DNA of 52,577 nucleotides. Source: Acidimicrobiales bacterium (GTDB lineage Bacteria; Actinomycetota; Acidimicrobiia; Acidimicrobiales; VFJN01). Position 1 is the stretch's first letter; each line of letters begins with the position of its first letter. Shown piece after piece: positions 34,445-43,805 of this stretch. Below the pieces are notes generated by a model. The model saw only the letters and a list, made by a program, of their open reading frames with translations, did no database searches and was not told the origin of the DNA. Location: the NCBI GenBank assembly GCA_035316325.1, contig DATHJB010000051.1, forward strand, positions 1 through 52,577, written 5' to 3'. The translations under genes and the position numbers were made by a program.

Positions 34445-36865
34445 ATGACGGCTCCCGCCTCCTCCGACTTCGCCACCACCTTCGAGGCGCCGGCCCCGCT
34501 CCCCGCGGAGCCGCCGGTCGAGCTGCTGCCGCCCGACAGCGTCGGCTACCGGCTGAAGCGTCGGCTGCTGGGCAAGCCCATGCACTCCGAGCAGCTCGAG
34601 CACGAGCGGCTGGGCAAGCCGACGGCCCTCGCGGTGTTCGCCTCCGACAACCTGTCGTCGTCGGCGTACGCCACCGAGGAGATCCTCCACATCCTGGTGC
34701 CGGCGGTCGGCATCGCCGCGTTCTCGCTGGTCGTCCCGATCACGCTGGCGCTGCTGGTGGTGCTGGCGTTCCTGATCCTCTCGTACCGGGAGACCATCAA
34801 GGCCTATCCGTCGGCCGGCGGCGCCTACCTGGTGACCCGCGACAACTTCGGCGAGGGCCTCGCCCAGGTGGCGGGGGCGTCGCTGCTGACCGACTACGTG
34901 CTGACCGTCGCCGTGTCGATGTCGGCGGGCACGGCGGCGCTGGTCTCGGCGTTCCCGGCGCTGGCGCCATACCGGGTGCCGATCTCACTCGTGTTCATCG
35001 CCGTCGTCGCCCTCGGGAACCTGCGGGGGGTGCGCGAGTCGGGCCGGATCTTCGCCGTGCCCACCTACTTCTTCATGGCCAACATGGTGCTGCTGCTGGT
35101 CGTGGGCGTCGTCCGCCACCTGCTGGGCGACCTCCCCGAGGGTGGCGGTCACCTCCCCGGGATGATCGAGTTCGGCGACCAGGGAATGGGCCTGCTGATG
35201 GGCGCCTCGCTCTACAAGGTCCTGACCGCCTACGCCTCCGGTGGCGCCGCGGTGACCGGCGTCGAGGCGATCTCCAACGGCGTGCCCGCCTTCCAGAAGC
35301 CGGAGTGGCGCAACGCCCGCCAGACCCTGGTGGTGATGGGCGTCAGCCTCGGGGCCATGTTCCTGGGCCTGTCGTTCCTGGCATCCCAGATCAAGGTCGC
35401 CCCCTACGAGTCGGGCACCCCGACCGTGATCGCCCAGATCGGCGAGGCGGTGTTCGGCGGCGGCCTGCTGGGCGACGTGCTCTTCTACTCGCTGCAGGCC
35501 GGCACCATGCTGATCCTGATCCTGGCGGCCAACACCGGCTTCGCCGACTTCCCCCGGCTCGCCAGCTTCCAGGCCGAGGACCGGTTCCTGCCCCGCCAGC
35601 TCACCAAGCGGGGCCACCGGCTCGTCTACTCCAACGGCATCGTCGCCCTGGGCGCGGCGGCCGCGGTGCTGGTCGTCGCCACCGGTGCCAAGGTGACCCA
35701 GCTCATCCCCCTCTACGCGGTGGGCGTGTTCACCGGGTTCACGCTGTCGCAGGCGGGCATGACCAAGCACCACTGGCGGCTGCGCGAGGAGGGCTGGAAG
35801 CGGGGCATCGCCATCAACGGGTTCGGCTGCTTCCTGTCGGCCGTGGTGCTGGTGATCATCGCCGTCACCAAGTTCAGCCACGGCGCCTGGCTGATCCTCG
35901 TGATCCTGCCGGTGCTCGTGCTCATCTTCCTGCGGGTGCACCGCCAGTACATGGCCGAGGACGCCCAGCTCGAGCACGACGTGCCGCTGGCGATCAACGT
36001 CCCGATCATGCGGCGCCACGTGGTGCTCGTGTTCGTCGACAAGCTCGACGCGGCGACGGCGCGGGCCATCCAGTACGCCCGCACGCTGACGCCCGACGAG
36101 CTGCGGGCGGTCCACTTCGCCCTCGACCCCCAGGCGGCCGAGGAGCTGGGCGAGCGCTGGGCCGAGGCGGGCATGTCACGGGTGCCCCTCGACCTGGTGG
36201 CGTGCCCCGACCGGCGCCTGACCCGGGCCGCGGTCGAGCTGGTGGCCCGCGACCTGGCCGACGGCGAGACCGAGGTGTCGGTCCTGCTGCCGGACCGGAA
36301 GTTCAAGGGCTTCTGGAACCGCATCCTGCACGACCGCACCGCCGAGGCCATCGAGCGCGACGTGTCGCAGCTGCCGCACGCCAACGTCACCACCGTGCCG
36401 TTCCACTTCGGCCCGGACGGACAGCCGGTGGGTGGCTTCCGGACGAGCCGTGACGCGCTGCCGGTGTCGCGCAACGGTGGGTCGGCCGCCGCCGGCCCCA
36501 AGCACCCGGGCGTGCCGCCGGTGGCGGAGGTCCCGGAGCGGTCGGAGCCGTCGTCGCCGGCCCCCCGGCGGACGGCGCCGGCCGAGGGCATCACCCCGAT
36601 CGTCGACGTGCGCTGGCGGCAGCGGGTGACGATCGAGGGTCGGGTGCAGACCCTGCGGGTGAAGCCCAGCGCGGGCAGCAGCACCGTGGAGTGCGTCGTC
36701 GAGGACGGCACGGGCGCCATGTCGATCGTGTTCGTCGGCCGGCGCCACATCGGCGGCCTCGAGGTCGGCACCCGCATCCGGGCCCAAGGCACCGCCGCCG
36801 AGTGGAAGGGCAAGCTCGCCATCCTCAACCCGGCCTACGCGCTCCTCGTGCATCGGCAGGAGTGA
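34445..36865 (+). CDS. KimA-like APC-family potassium transporter fused to a C-terminal OB-fold domain
   Basis: The 806 residues begin with an APC permease of about 12 membrane segments: SDNLSSSAYATEEILH, SYRETIKAYPSAGGAYLVTRDN, YASGGAAVTGVEAISNGVP, ANTGFADFPRLASFQAEDRFLP. This is the KimA/YdaO type of potassium importer. A cytoplasmic region (about 515-680) with RRHVVLVFVDKLD and RVPLDLVACPDRRL follows, then a Pro/Ser-rich linker (about 660-715). An OB-fold (about 720-806) carries VTIEGRVQTLRVKP, ECVVEDGTGAMSIVFVGRRHI and KLAILNPAYALL, as in the stand-alone OB-fold protein (Rv2694c type) encoded near Trk/APC genes in mycobacteria and Streptomyces. ATG 34445 chosen. KdpD/KdpE-like genes follow, supporting a role in potassium homeostasis. 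Confidence 0.88.
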   Translation: MTAPASSDFATTFEAPAPLPAEPPVELLPPDSVGYRLKRRLLGKPMHSEQLEHERLGKPTALAVFASDNLSSSAYATEEILHILVPAVGIAAFSLVVPITLALLVVLAFLILSYRETIKAYPSAGGAYLVTRDNFGEGLAQVAGASLLTDYVLTVAVSMSAGTAALVSAFPALAPYRVPISLVFIAVVALGNLRGVRESGRIFAVPTYFFMANMVLLLVVGVVRHLLGDLPEGGGHLPGMIEFGDQGMGLLMGASLYKVLTAYASGGAAVTGVEAISNGVPAFQKPEWRNARQTLVVMGVSLGAMFLGLSFLASQIKVAPYESGTPTVIAQIGEAVFGGGLLGDVLFYSLQAGTMLILILAANTGFADFPRLASFQAEDRFLPRQLTKRGHRLVYSNGIVALGAAAAVLVVATGAKVTQLIPLYAVGVFTGFTLSQAGMTKHHWRLREEGWKRGIAINGFGCFLSAVVLVIIAVTKFSHGAWLILVILPVLVLIFLRVHRQYMAEDAQLEHDVPLAINVPIMRRHVVLVFVDKLDAATARAIQYARTLTPDELRAVHFALDPQAAEELGERWAEAGMSRVPLDLVACPDRRLTRAAVELVARDLADGETEVSVLLPDRKFKGFWNRILHDRTAEAIERDVSQLPHANVTTVPFHFGPDGQPVGGFRTSRDALPVSRNGGSAAAGPKHPGVPPVAEVPERSEPSSPAPRRTAPAEGITPIVDVRWRQRVTIEGRVQTLRVKPSAGSSTVECVVEDGTGAMSIVFVGRRHIGGLEVGTRIRAQGTAAEWKGKLAILNPAYALLVHRQE

Positions 36866-36887
36866 CCCCGGGAGGCAGACTCCTGGA

Positions 36888-37974
36888 GTGCTCGCCGACT
36901 CGCCGCCCCCCGCCCGCCGGGTGCTGGCCGCGCTCGCCGGGCTGGCGCTGGTCGGGCTGCTCACCGCGGCGTTGCTGCCCGTCCGGGAGGACGTCAGCGT
37001 CGCCACCCCCGCGCTGCTGCTGGTGGTGCCGGGCATCGTGGCCGGGCTGCTGGGCGGGCGGCTGGCGGCGCTGGTCACGTCCACGGCCGCGGCCCTCGCC
37101 CTCGACCTGACCTTCATCGAGCCCTACGGGACCCTCGACGTCCACGTCGTCGACGACGTGGTGGCCCTGGTGACGTTCGTGGCGGTGGCGCTCACGGTCG
37201 CCACGCTGCTGACCATGGCCACGGAGCGGCGTCGCCTCGCCGAGCGCCACGCCGCCGAGCTCGTCGCCATGGAGCAGGCGGGCGACGCCCAGAAGGCGCT
37301 GCTCCGGTCGGTGTCGCACGACCTGCGCACGCCGCTCGCCGCCATCCGGGCCGTCACCACCGACCTGCGCGACGACTCCGCCGCCTACGACGAGACCACC
37401 CGTCATGAGCTGCTCGACATGGTCAGCGACGAGGCCGAGCGCCTCGACCGCCTGGTCGCCAACCTCTTGAGCCTCAGCCGCGTGGAGGCAGGGGCCCTGG
37501 CGCCCGACCTGCAGGCCGTCGACCTCGACGAGCTGCTCGCCGACCGGGTGCGGCGCCTGCCGCGCATCCTGAAGGACGTGAAGGTGGAGACCCACGCCCC
37601 CGAGGTGCTCCCCCTGGTCGATGCCGACTACACCCTGCTCGACCAGGTCCTCACCAACCTCCTGGAGAACGCCGCCCGCCATGCCCCCGCCCACAGCACC
37701 ATCCGCATCGACGTGCGGGAGCTACGCGGCGACGACAGCGTCGAGGTGGCCGTGAGCGACCAGGGCGGTGGCGTCCGGCCGGCCGACCGCCAGTGGATCT
37801 TCGAGCCGTTCCGCAGCGGCAAGAGCAGCCACACCAGCGGCATCGGCCTGGCGATCTGCAAGGCGATCGTCGAGGCGCACGGCGGGCACATCACGGTGGG
37901 CGACAGCGTCGACGGCAAGGGCGCCCGCTTCGCCTTCACCCTGCCCGTCCACTGGGCCCGGCCGGAGCCCGCCG

Positions 37975-37982
<8 letters not shown>
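36888..37982 (+). CDS. KdpD C-terminal-like sensor histidine kinase
   Basis: The 364 residues have four membrane segments in a DUF4118 arrangement (LAALAGLALVGLLTAALL, ALLLVVPGIVAGLLGG, LAALVTSTAAALAL with the DLTFIEPYGTLDV stretch typical of KdpD, VVALVTFVAVALTVATLL). A HisKA domain follows with phosphoacceptor His144 in SVSHDLRTPLA, then the HATPase N box (NLLENAARHAP) and G boxes (DQGGG, GIGLAICKAIVEAHGG). The long N-terminal KdpD and USP domains of E. coli are absent, a short form seen in actinobacteria. GTG 36888 has GGGAGG upstream. It probably senses potassium limitation or turgor and phosphorylates the KdpE-like partner, whose gene overlaps it by 8 bases. Confidence 0.92.
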
Positions 37983-38721
<739 letters not shown>

Positions 38722-38739
38722 CCCTGCTAGGAACCGTGA

Positions 38740-39375
38740 ATGGCCTTCATTCATACCGTTCCCGAGGACGCGGCCGACGGTGAGGTCGCCGAGATGTACG
38801 AGACCGACCGCTCGAACCTCGGGTACGTCGCCAACTACACGAAGGCGTTCTCGCTGCGGCCGAACGTGATGCAGGCCTGGGACGGGCTGGCCGGTGCCGT
38901 GCGGTCGGGCATGGAGCTGCGGGCCTACGAGCTGGCCACCGTGGCCGCGGCGCAGCAGCTGCGGTCGAGCTACTGCTCGTTGGCGCACGGGAAGATCCTC
39001 GCCGAGCAGGTGTTCGACGGCCCGGACGCGGCGCGGGCGGCGGTGGTCGATCCCGCCGGCTCGGGCCTCGCCGAGGTGGACGTGGCGGTGATGGACCTCG
39101 CCGGCAAGGTCGCCGCCGACGCCGCCTCGGTGACCGAGGGCGACATCCAGCGGCTCCGCGACCTGGGCTGCAGCGACACCGACATCCTCGACGTGATCCT
39201 CGCCGCGTCGCTGCGCTGCTTCTTCAGCAAGGTGCTCGACGCCACCGGCTCGCTCGCCGACAGCGCCTTCCGGTCGCTCGACCCGCAGCTGCGCGACGTC
39301 CTCACGGTCGGGCGCCCGATCGCCGACGCCGCCGAGGGATCCGGACCCGAAACTTCGACACAGGTGGCGCTCTAG
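38740..39375 (+). CDS. Carboxymuconolactone decarboxylase/AhpD-like protein, C-terminal end made by repeat
   Basis: This 211-residue alkylhydroperoxidase D-like protein has FIHTVPEDAADGEVAEMYE at the start and RAYELATVAAAQQLRSSYCSLAHGKIL. The usual redox motif CxxCxxxH appears as SSYCSLAH, so only the second Cys is kept, as in the peroxidase-related subset. ILDVILAASLRCFFSKVLDATG forms the second helix-rich half. It may be a peroxidase-type or decarboxylase-like antioxidant protein. The last nine residues (from Pro203) and the stop are encoded within a CGAAA-family hairpin (39347-39399), so the C-terminus probably changed when that element arrived. ATG 38740 has AGGA upstream. Confidence 0.85.
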   Translation: MAFIHTVPEDAADGEVAEMYETDRSNLGYVANYTKAFSLRPNVMQAWDGLAGAVRSGMELRAYELATVAAAQQLRSSYCSLAHGKILAEQVFDGPDAARAAVVDPAGSGLAEVDVAVMDLAGKVAADAASVTEGDIQRLRDLGCSDTDILDVILAASLRCFFSKVLDATGSLADSAFRSLDPQLRDVLTVGRPIADAAEGSGPETSTQVAL

Positions 39376-39399
39376 CGACCGTTTCTGTCGAGGTTTCGG
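39347..39399. terminator. CGAAA-family hairpin, copy 4 (between convergent genes)
   Basis: CCGAAACTTCGACA (39347-39360) and TGTCGAGGTTTCGG (39386-39399) form the arms with one mismatch; the centre is GGTGGCGCTCTAGCGACC. It overlaps the 3' end of the AhpD-like gene and ends 14 bases before the stop of the convergent synthetase gene. Confidence 0.7.
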
Positions 39400-39412
39400 T
39401 GGGTGGCGACGC

Positions 39413-40897
39413 TCAGTAGACGATGTCGGGGCGGGACTTCTTGCCGTTGTCGGTGTAGGGGATGGCGTCGACGGCCCGGACGGCGGCGGGGACGGCCTTC
39501 TTGCCGACCGCCAGGCGCACCGCCTCCTTGAGCTGACGCGGGAGGCCGGTGGCGGCGAGGTCGACACCGGGGGCGGGCAGCACGTCGAGGGCGATGGCCC
39601 AGCCGCGGTCGGTCTTCACCGGGCGGGCCAGGGCGTCGGCGATCTCGTCGCGGTGCGCGGCGAGCACGGCGTGCTCCACCGCCTCCAGCGAGACCCGCTC
39701 GCCGTCGAGCTTCACGAACGTGGAGCGGCGGCCGCTGATGTAGAGGTAGCCGTCCTCGTCGACGTGGCCGAAGTCGCCGGTGAACAGCCAGCCGTCCCGC
39801 AGCACCTCGGCGGTGGCGGCCGGGTCGCCGTAGTAGCCGTCCATCAGGGTGGTCCCCCGCACCACGATCTCGCCCTCGTGGCCGGCGGGCACCTCGGCGC
39901 CGGCGTCGTCGAGGATCCGCACCGTCAGCCCCTGGATCGGCGTGCCGACGGAGGTGGGGGCCTTCTCGTAGGCGTCGGCCGGGAGGATCGCGATGCGGGC
40001 CGCGGCCTCGGTCTGGCCGTACATCGGGAACAGGCGGCAGTCGGGGGGCAGGGTCGCCACCAGGGCCGCGGCGTCGTCCGGTTCGAGGCGCCCGCCGGCC
40101 TGGAGCACCAGGTCGACGGCGAGGGTGCGTCCCGGGGTGCGGGCGAGGCTGGCGGTGAGCGACCGCAGCTGGGTGGGCACTCCCGCCATGGCGTTGGCCC
40201 CGCCCTCGGTGAAGGCCCGCAGCACGTCGCCGGGGAACTCGGCGCGCTCGACGCAGTAGAGCGACGCGCCCACCCGCAGGTGGGTGTTGAGCACCGACAG
40301 GCCGAAGCTGTGGGCCAGCGAGAGCACCAGGGCGGTGCGGTGGTCGGGGCGCACGGGCACCCGGTCGAGGATGGCCTCGGCGCTGTGCACCAGCGCCGAG
40401 TGGCTCAGCTCCACCATCTTGGGGCGGCCGGTGGTGCCGGAGGTGAAGAGGTCGACCGCGGGCCGGGTCGGGTCGGCGAAGTCGATGCCGTTGGGGCCGC
40501 CGTCGGGGTCGGCGGGCCCGGTCGGGAGGGCGATCGTCGTCTCGTCGCGACCCCGGCGGACCACGACGACGCCGTCGCCGGCCTGCACGATCGCCGAGAG
40601 GTCGGCGGCGTCGAGGTAGGCGGGCCAGGGCGGCTGGTCGATGCGGCGGGCCAGCACGGCGGTGTTGCCGGCGGCGAGGATCGCCAGGTAGGAGGCCACG
40701 GCACCGAAGCGGGGGCCGATGTCGAGGCCGACCCGGGTGCCGGTGAGGCCCTCGGCGGCGAACGCCCTCGTCAGCCCGGCCACGGCCGCCCGCAGCTCCC
40801 CCCGGCTCTGGGTTCCCTCGGTGGGCGACACCAGCACCGGAGCGTCGTCGGATCCCTCCGCCAGGAGATACCGCGCCAGGTTGGTCCGGTCGTTCAT
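39413..40897 (-). CDS. AMP-dependent synthetase/ligase (acyl-CoA synthetase-like)
   Basis: The 494 residues are of the adenylate-forming superfamily. The P-loop LFTSGTTGRPKMVELSHSAL is intact. YGQTEAAARI, the A5-like motif, DGWLFTGDFGHVDEDGYLYISGRRSTFVKLDGERVS and a C-terminal catalytic Lys in YTDNGKKSRPD match the class. The protein thus adenylates a carboxylic acid and may transfer it to CoA or a carrier protein. The N-terminus (FGAVASYLAILAAGNTAVL) is somewhat short compared with typical acyl-CoA ligases of about 530. No acyl-carrier-protein gene is nearby, so the acceptor is not known. It is convergent with the AhpD-like gene through a hairpin. Confidence 0.9.
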   Translation of the reverse strand: MNDRTNLARYLLAEGSDDAPVLVSPTEGTQSRGELRAAVAGLTRAFAAEGLTGTRVGLDIGPRFGAVASYLAILAAGNTAVLARRIDQPPWPAYLDAADLSAIVQAGDGVVVVRRGRDETTIALPTGPADPDGGPNGIDFADPTRPAVDLFTSGTTGRPKMVELSHSALVHSAEAILDRVPVRPDHRTALVLSLAHSFGLSVLNTHLRVGASLYCVERAEFPGDVLRAFTEGGANAMAGVPTQLRSLTASLARTPGRTLAVDLVLQAGGRLEPDDAAALVATLPPDCRLFPMYGQTEAAARIAILPADAYEKAPTSVGTPIQGLTVRILDDAGAEVPAGHEGEIVVRGTTLMDGYYGDPAATAEVLRDGWLFTGDFGHVDEDGYLYISGRRSTFVKLDGERVSLEAVEHAVLAAHRDEIADALARPVKTDRGWAIALDVLPAPGVDLAATGLPRQLKEAVRLAVGKKAVPAAVRAVDAIPYTDNGKKSRPDIVY

Positions 40898-40943
40898 TGC
40901 CCGCTCCCTGTCGCCCGGGCCGCCGTGCCCCTGACGTACTCCG

Positions 40944-41348
40944 TCAGGTTAAGTCGTCACGCCACGACACGCAGCCGTCCACGTACGTGGGCAGCTCCGT
41001 GCGGGCGAACCACGCCGGGTCCCAGTCGTGGGCGGCGACGGCGGCGCCGTCGCACCAGACGTAGGTCCAGACCTGCCGATCGTCGCCCAGGACCAGTTCA
41101 CGGCGGTCGTAGGCGTCGCCCTCGAAGGCGTCGAGCACGGCCCACTCCCCCGCCGACAGCCCCGTCAGCACCTGGCCCGCCGCCCCTCGGCCGGAGCCAT
41201 CGGTCGCCGGCACCAGCCCCGGGTACACCCGCCCGGGCAGCGCCGCCGCCCGCCAGCCCGGGAGCGACGCCGGGGTCATGATCGGCACCCGGCCCAGCAC
41301 GGCCTGCAGCACGTCGGGGAACAGCAGCGTCCCGTACACGAACAGCAC
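40944..41348 (-). CDS. Gamma-glutamylcyclotransferase-like protein (AIG2/GGCT fold)
   Basis: This 134-residue GGCT-fold protein has the substrate-binding loop LFVYGTLLFPDVL and the general-acid Glu76 in FEGDAYDRRE, followed by VWTYVW. GTG 41348 is preferred because GGAG lies nine bases upstream; the longer open frame runs antisense through the acyltransferase. The family includes gamma-glutamylcyclotransferase and gamma-glutamylamine cyclotransferase; the substrate here is unknown. It lies 23 bases beyond the acyltransferase stop, on the same strand, and may share its transcript. Confidence 0.85.
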   Translation of the reverse strand: MLFVYGTLLFPDVLQAVLGRVPIMTPASLPGWRAAALPGRVYPGLVPATDGSGRGAAGQVLTGLSAGEWAVLDAFEGDAYDRRELVLGDDRQVWTYVWCDGAAVAAHDWDPAWFARTELPTYVDGCVSWRDDLT

Positions 41349-41371
41349 GGCCGCATTCTCCCGTTCCTCGG

Positions 41372-43354
41372 TCAGGGCGCGGGTGCGGCGGCGCGGAGCC
41401 AGTCCCGCACCTGGGGCAGCAGCCAGCGGGCGGCGCGCCGGCCGCCGGAGGGGGCGAGGTGGACCGAGTCGGCGAACACGGTCCCGTCGTCGGGGAGCGA
41501 CTCGACGTAGGCGTTCAGGTCGAGCACCCGGGCGCCGGGCACGGTCGCCGCGGCCCGGACGTTGGTGGCGTTGCGGCAGTCGACGGCCTCCCGGGTGCCC
41601 GGCAGCAACGTGGCCGTGTAGGGGCTGGTGGCGTACGCCAGCGCGGCGCCCCCGGCGGTGAGCAGCTCGGCCTCGTCGCGGAGGGCCTGCTCGAGGTAGG
41701 CGTCGTAGCGGGGGTCGCACTCGGGCACCCACCGGCCGTCCACCAGGTGGTCGTGGGTGAAGCCGGCGTTGGCCAGGTAGTAGACGACCACGTCGGGGTC
41801 GTACCGCTCGACGAGCTGGCGCCACATGCGGCGGCGCACCCCGTGGCACGGCTCGTCCTCGATGACGGTCTCGTCGGGCGCCACGGTTGGGCCGTCGGCG
41901 TTGACGATCGAGCACCCGTACTGCGACGCCCAGGCGACGTCGATCGGCGGTGCGCCACCGTCGCGCTCGGCCACGTCGACCAGCTCCGGGCCCCAGGCGC
42001 CGGGGCCGCTGTCGCCCACGAGCAGCAGCCGCGCGGCGTCGTCCGGGATGTCGCGCGGCGCCGGCAGGTAGAGGATCGGGCTGTCGATCGCCTGCTGCCG
42101 CGCCTGGTCCTCGAGGTCGTCCGCCAGCTCGGCGGCGTCGTCGAGCGTGGCCGACCGGGTGGGGCCGTCGGTGGCGATCAGCACCGCTCCCAGGGTCACG
42201 GCCACGGCCACGCCGGACGCCACCCAGGCCCGGCGGCCGGGCAGGGCGCCACGGCGGATCGGACGCTCCAGCCCGACGTACGACGCCGCGGCGACGGCCA
42301 GCGTGGTGGCGAGCCGCAGGGCGTCGGCCTCCCAGCGGTCGAGGCGCAGGCGGTCGGTCGAGATGTACACGAAGATCGGCCAGTGCCACAGGTAGATGCC
42401 GTAGCTGATCAGCCCGAGCCAGCGCAGCGGCGGGAGTGACAGCGCTCGGGCGACCAGGCCGGGCGGCCCGCCGGTGGCGGCCCAGATCACCGCGCACGAC
42501 GCCAGCGCGAACACGGCGAGGCCGCCCCGGTAGTAGAGGCCCTCCGTGCCGTCGAGCGAGAGCACCAGCATCGTCATCACGAACAGCGCCGCCAGGGCGA
42601 GGATGTCCCGTTCGGGGGCCCGGCGCTGCGTGCGGCGGGTGCGGTTCAGCGTGAAGGTGGCGAGGGCCGCGCCCAGCAGCGTCGGGCCGAGGCGGGTCGG
42701 CGTCGAGAAGTAGGCCCAGTTGGTGTCGCTCTCGTTGTAGGTGAGGGCCATCCAGGCGAGGGACACGGCGGCGCCGCCGAGCGCCACGTTGCGGACCCGG
42801 TCGATCCTTCGGTGACGACGCAGCAGCAGCGCGGCGACCAGCGGCCACACCACGTAGAACTGCTCCTCGATCGCCAGGCTCCACATGTGCTCCAGCGGCG
42901 ACTTCTGGCTGAAGAGGTCCCAGTAGGAGGTGGTGGCCGTGATGCGCTGCCAGTTGGTGACGTAGCCGAGGGTGGCGAGGGCGTCGTCGCGGAACAGGCT
43001 GCGCTCCGCGTCGGGCGTGTAGAGGAGCAGCAGCACCGACACCCCGACCAGCAGCAGCCACAGGGCCGGGAGCAGCCGGCGGGCGCGCCGGGCCCAGAAG
43101 GCGCCGAGGGCGATCCTGTCGTGCAGCAGCAGCGAGGTGATCAGGAAGCCGGAGAGGACGAAGAAGAGGTCGACGCCCAGGAACCCGCCCGGCAGGCGGT
43201 TCATGTGGAACACGACCACCGCCATGACGGCGACGCCCCGCAGCCCGTCGAGCGCCGGTTCGTGCACCAGCGGGGACCGGGTCGCGGGCGCACCGCCATC
43301 GCCATCCTCCGGAGCCCCCCGCTCCGCGACGCCTACCCCGGCAACCCCCGCCAT
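41372..43354 (-). CDS. OafA/YrhL-type acyltransferase with C-terminal SGNH hydrolase domain
   Basis: The 660 residues have an acyltransferase-3 membrane domain (PALDGLRGVAVMAVVVFHMN at the start, DLFFVLSGFLIT, ARRLLPALW, WSLAIEEQFYVVWPL, GLISYGIYLWHWPIF), about 10-11 membrane segments. The extracytoplasmic SGNH domain carries the GDS nucleophile loop (LLVGDSGPGAW) and the catalytic pair in DSVHLAPSGG. Such proteins O-acetylate or otherwise acylate sugars of cell-wall polymers, glycolipids or antibiotics. ATG 43354 is used; the ribosome-binding site is uncertain since AGGGG is only one base upstream, so translation could begin a little later. An AT-rich promoter-like stretch lies just upstream. 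Confidence 0.9.
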   Translation of the reverse strand: MAGVAGVGVAERGAPEDGDGGAPATRSPLVHEPALDGLRGVAVMAVVVFHMNRLPGGFLGVDLFFVLSGFLITSLLLHDRIALGAFWARRARRLLPALWLLLVGVSVLLLLYTPDAERSLFRDDALATLGYVTNWQRITATTSYWDLFSQKSPLEHMWSLAIEEQFYVVWPLVAALLLRRHRRIDRVRNVALGGAAVSLAWMALTYNESDTNWAYFSTPTRLGPTLLGAALATFTLNRTRRTQRRAPERDILALAALFVMTMLVLSLDGTEGLYYRGGLAVFALASCAVIWAATGGPPGLVARALSLPPLRWLGLISYGIYLWHWPIFVYISTDRLRLDRWEADALRLATTLAVAAASYVGLERPIRRGALPGRRAWVASGVAVAVTLGAVLIATDGPTRSATLDDAAELADDLEDQARQQAIDSPILYLPAPRDIPDDAARLLLVGDSGPGAWGPELVDVAERDGGAPPIDVAWASQYGCSIVNADGPTVAPDETVIEDEPCHGVRRRMWRQLVERYDPDVVVYYLANAGFTHDHLVDGRWVPECDPRYDAYLEQALRDEAELLTAGGAALAYATSPYTATLLPGTREAVDCRNATNVRAAATVPGARVLDLNAYVESLPDDGTVFADSVHLAPSGGRRAARWLLPQVRDWLRAAAPAP

Positions 43355-43398
43355 TCCCCTACTCTGCCATTAAATGTCCCTTAGTAACTTTTCTCGCT

Positions 43399-43461
43399 CG
43401 TCCGGCGCCGGTGAACCGGACGGGGTGGCCCGTGCTGACGTCCAGGGGCCGTGCCCACCCC
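43399..43461. terminator. Two adjacent hairpins after the DUF2630 gene
   Basis: CGTCCGG/CCGGACG (43399-43422) and GGGGTGG/CCACCCC (43422-43461) are separate stems just downstream of the DUF2630 stop on the minus strand. They could end that transcript before the OafA-like gene promoter. Confidence 0.5.
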
Positions 43462-43467
43462 GGGCCG

Positions 43468-43710
43468 CTATTGCTGGTAGTGCTCCACCACGTCGCCCGG
43501 GCGGGCCTGCGCCTCGTCGGGGTCGACGCCGGCGTTGCGGCGGGCGCGGCGCTGGCGCAGCAGGTCCCAGCACTGGTCGAGGGCGACCTCGAGCTCCTGC
43601 AGGCGCTTGTCGGCCTCGGGCGTCTCGGGGTCCTGCGCCAGCGTCCGCTCGAGGGCGTGCTCCTCCTCGACCAGGGCGCCGATGCGTTCGATCAGGGTCT
43701 CGTCGTTCAT
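43468..43710 (-). CDS. DUF2630 family small protein
   Basis: This 80-residue protein is almost entirely helical with a heptad-like pattern (LIERIGALVEEEHALERTL, LQELEVALDQCWDLLRQRRARR). It matches DUF2630, an actinobacterial family of unknown function, including the typical LDQCWDLLRQRRA and VEHYQQ C-terminus. A coiled-coil dimer or a small binding partner is likely. It is divergent from the DUF885 gene with 95 bases between the starts. The single Cys47 is conserved in the families I remember but its role is unknown. Confidence 0.82.
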   Translation of the reverse strand: MNDETLIERIGALVEEEHALERTLAQDPETPEADKRLQELEVALDQCWDLLRQRRARRNAGVDPDEAQARPGDVVEHYQQ

Positions 43711-43805
43711 GGCTCGTCCTCGGGTCTGCGTCTGCGGGCCACCCGCCCTCGTGTCCCTCGCATCCTGCCACCGGATCGGCCGGCTTCCGCGGCATCATTC
43801 TGCGG

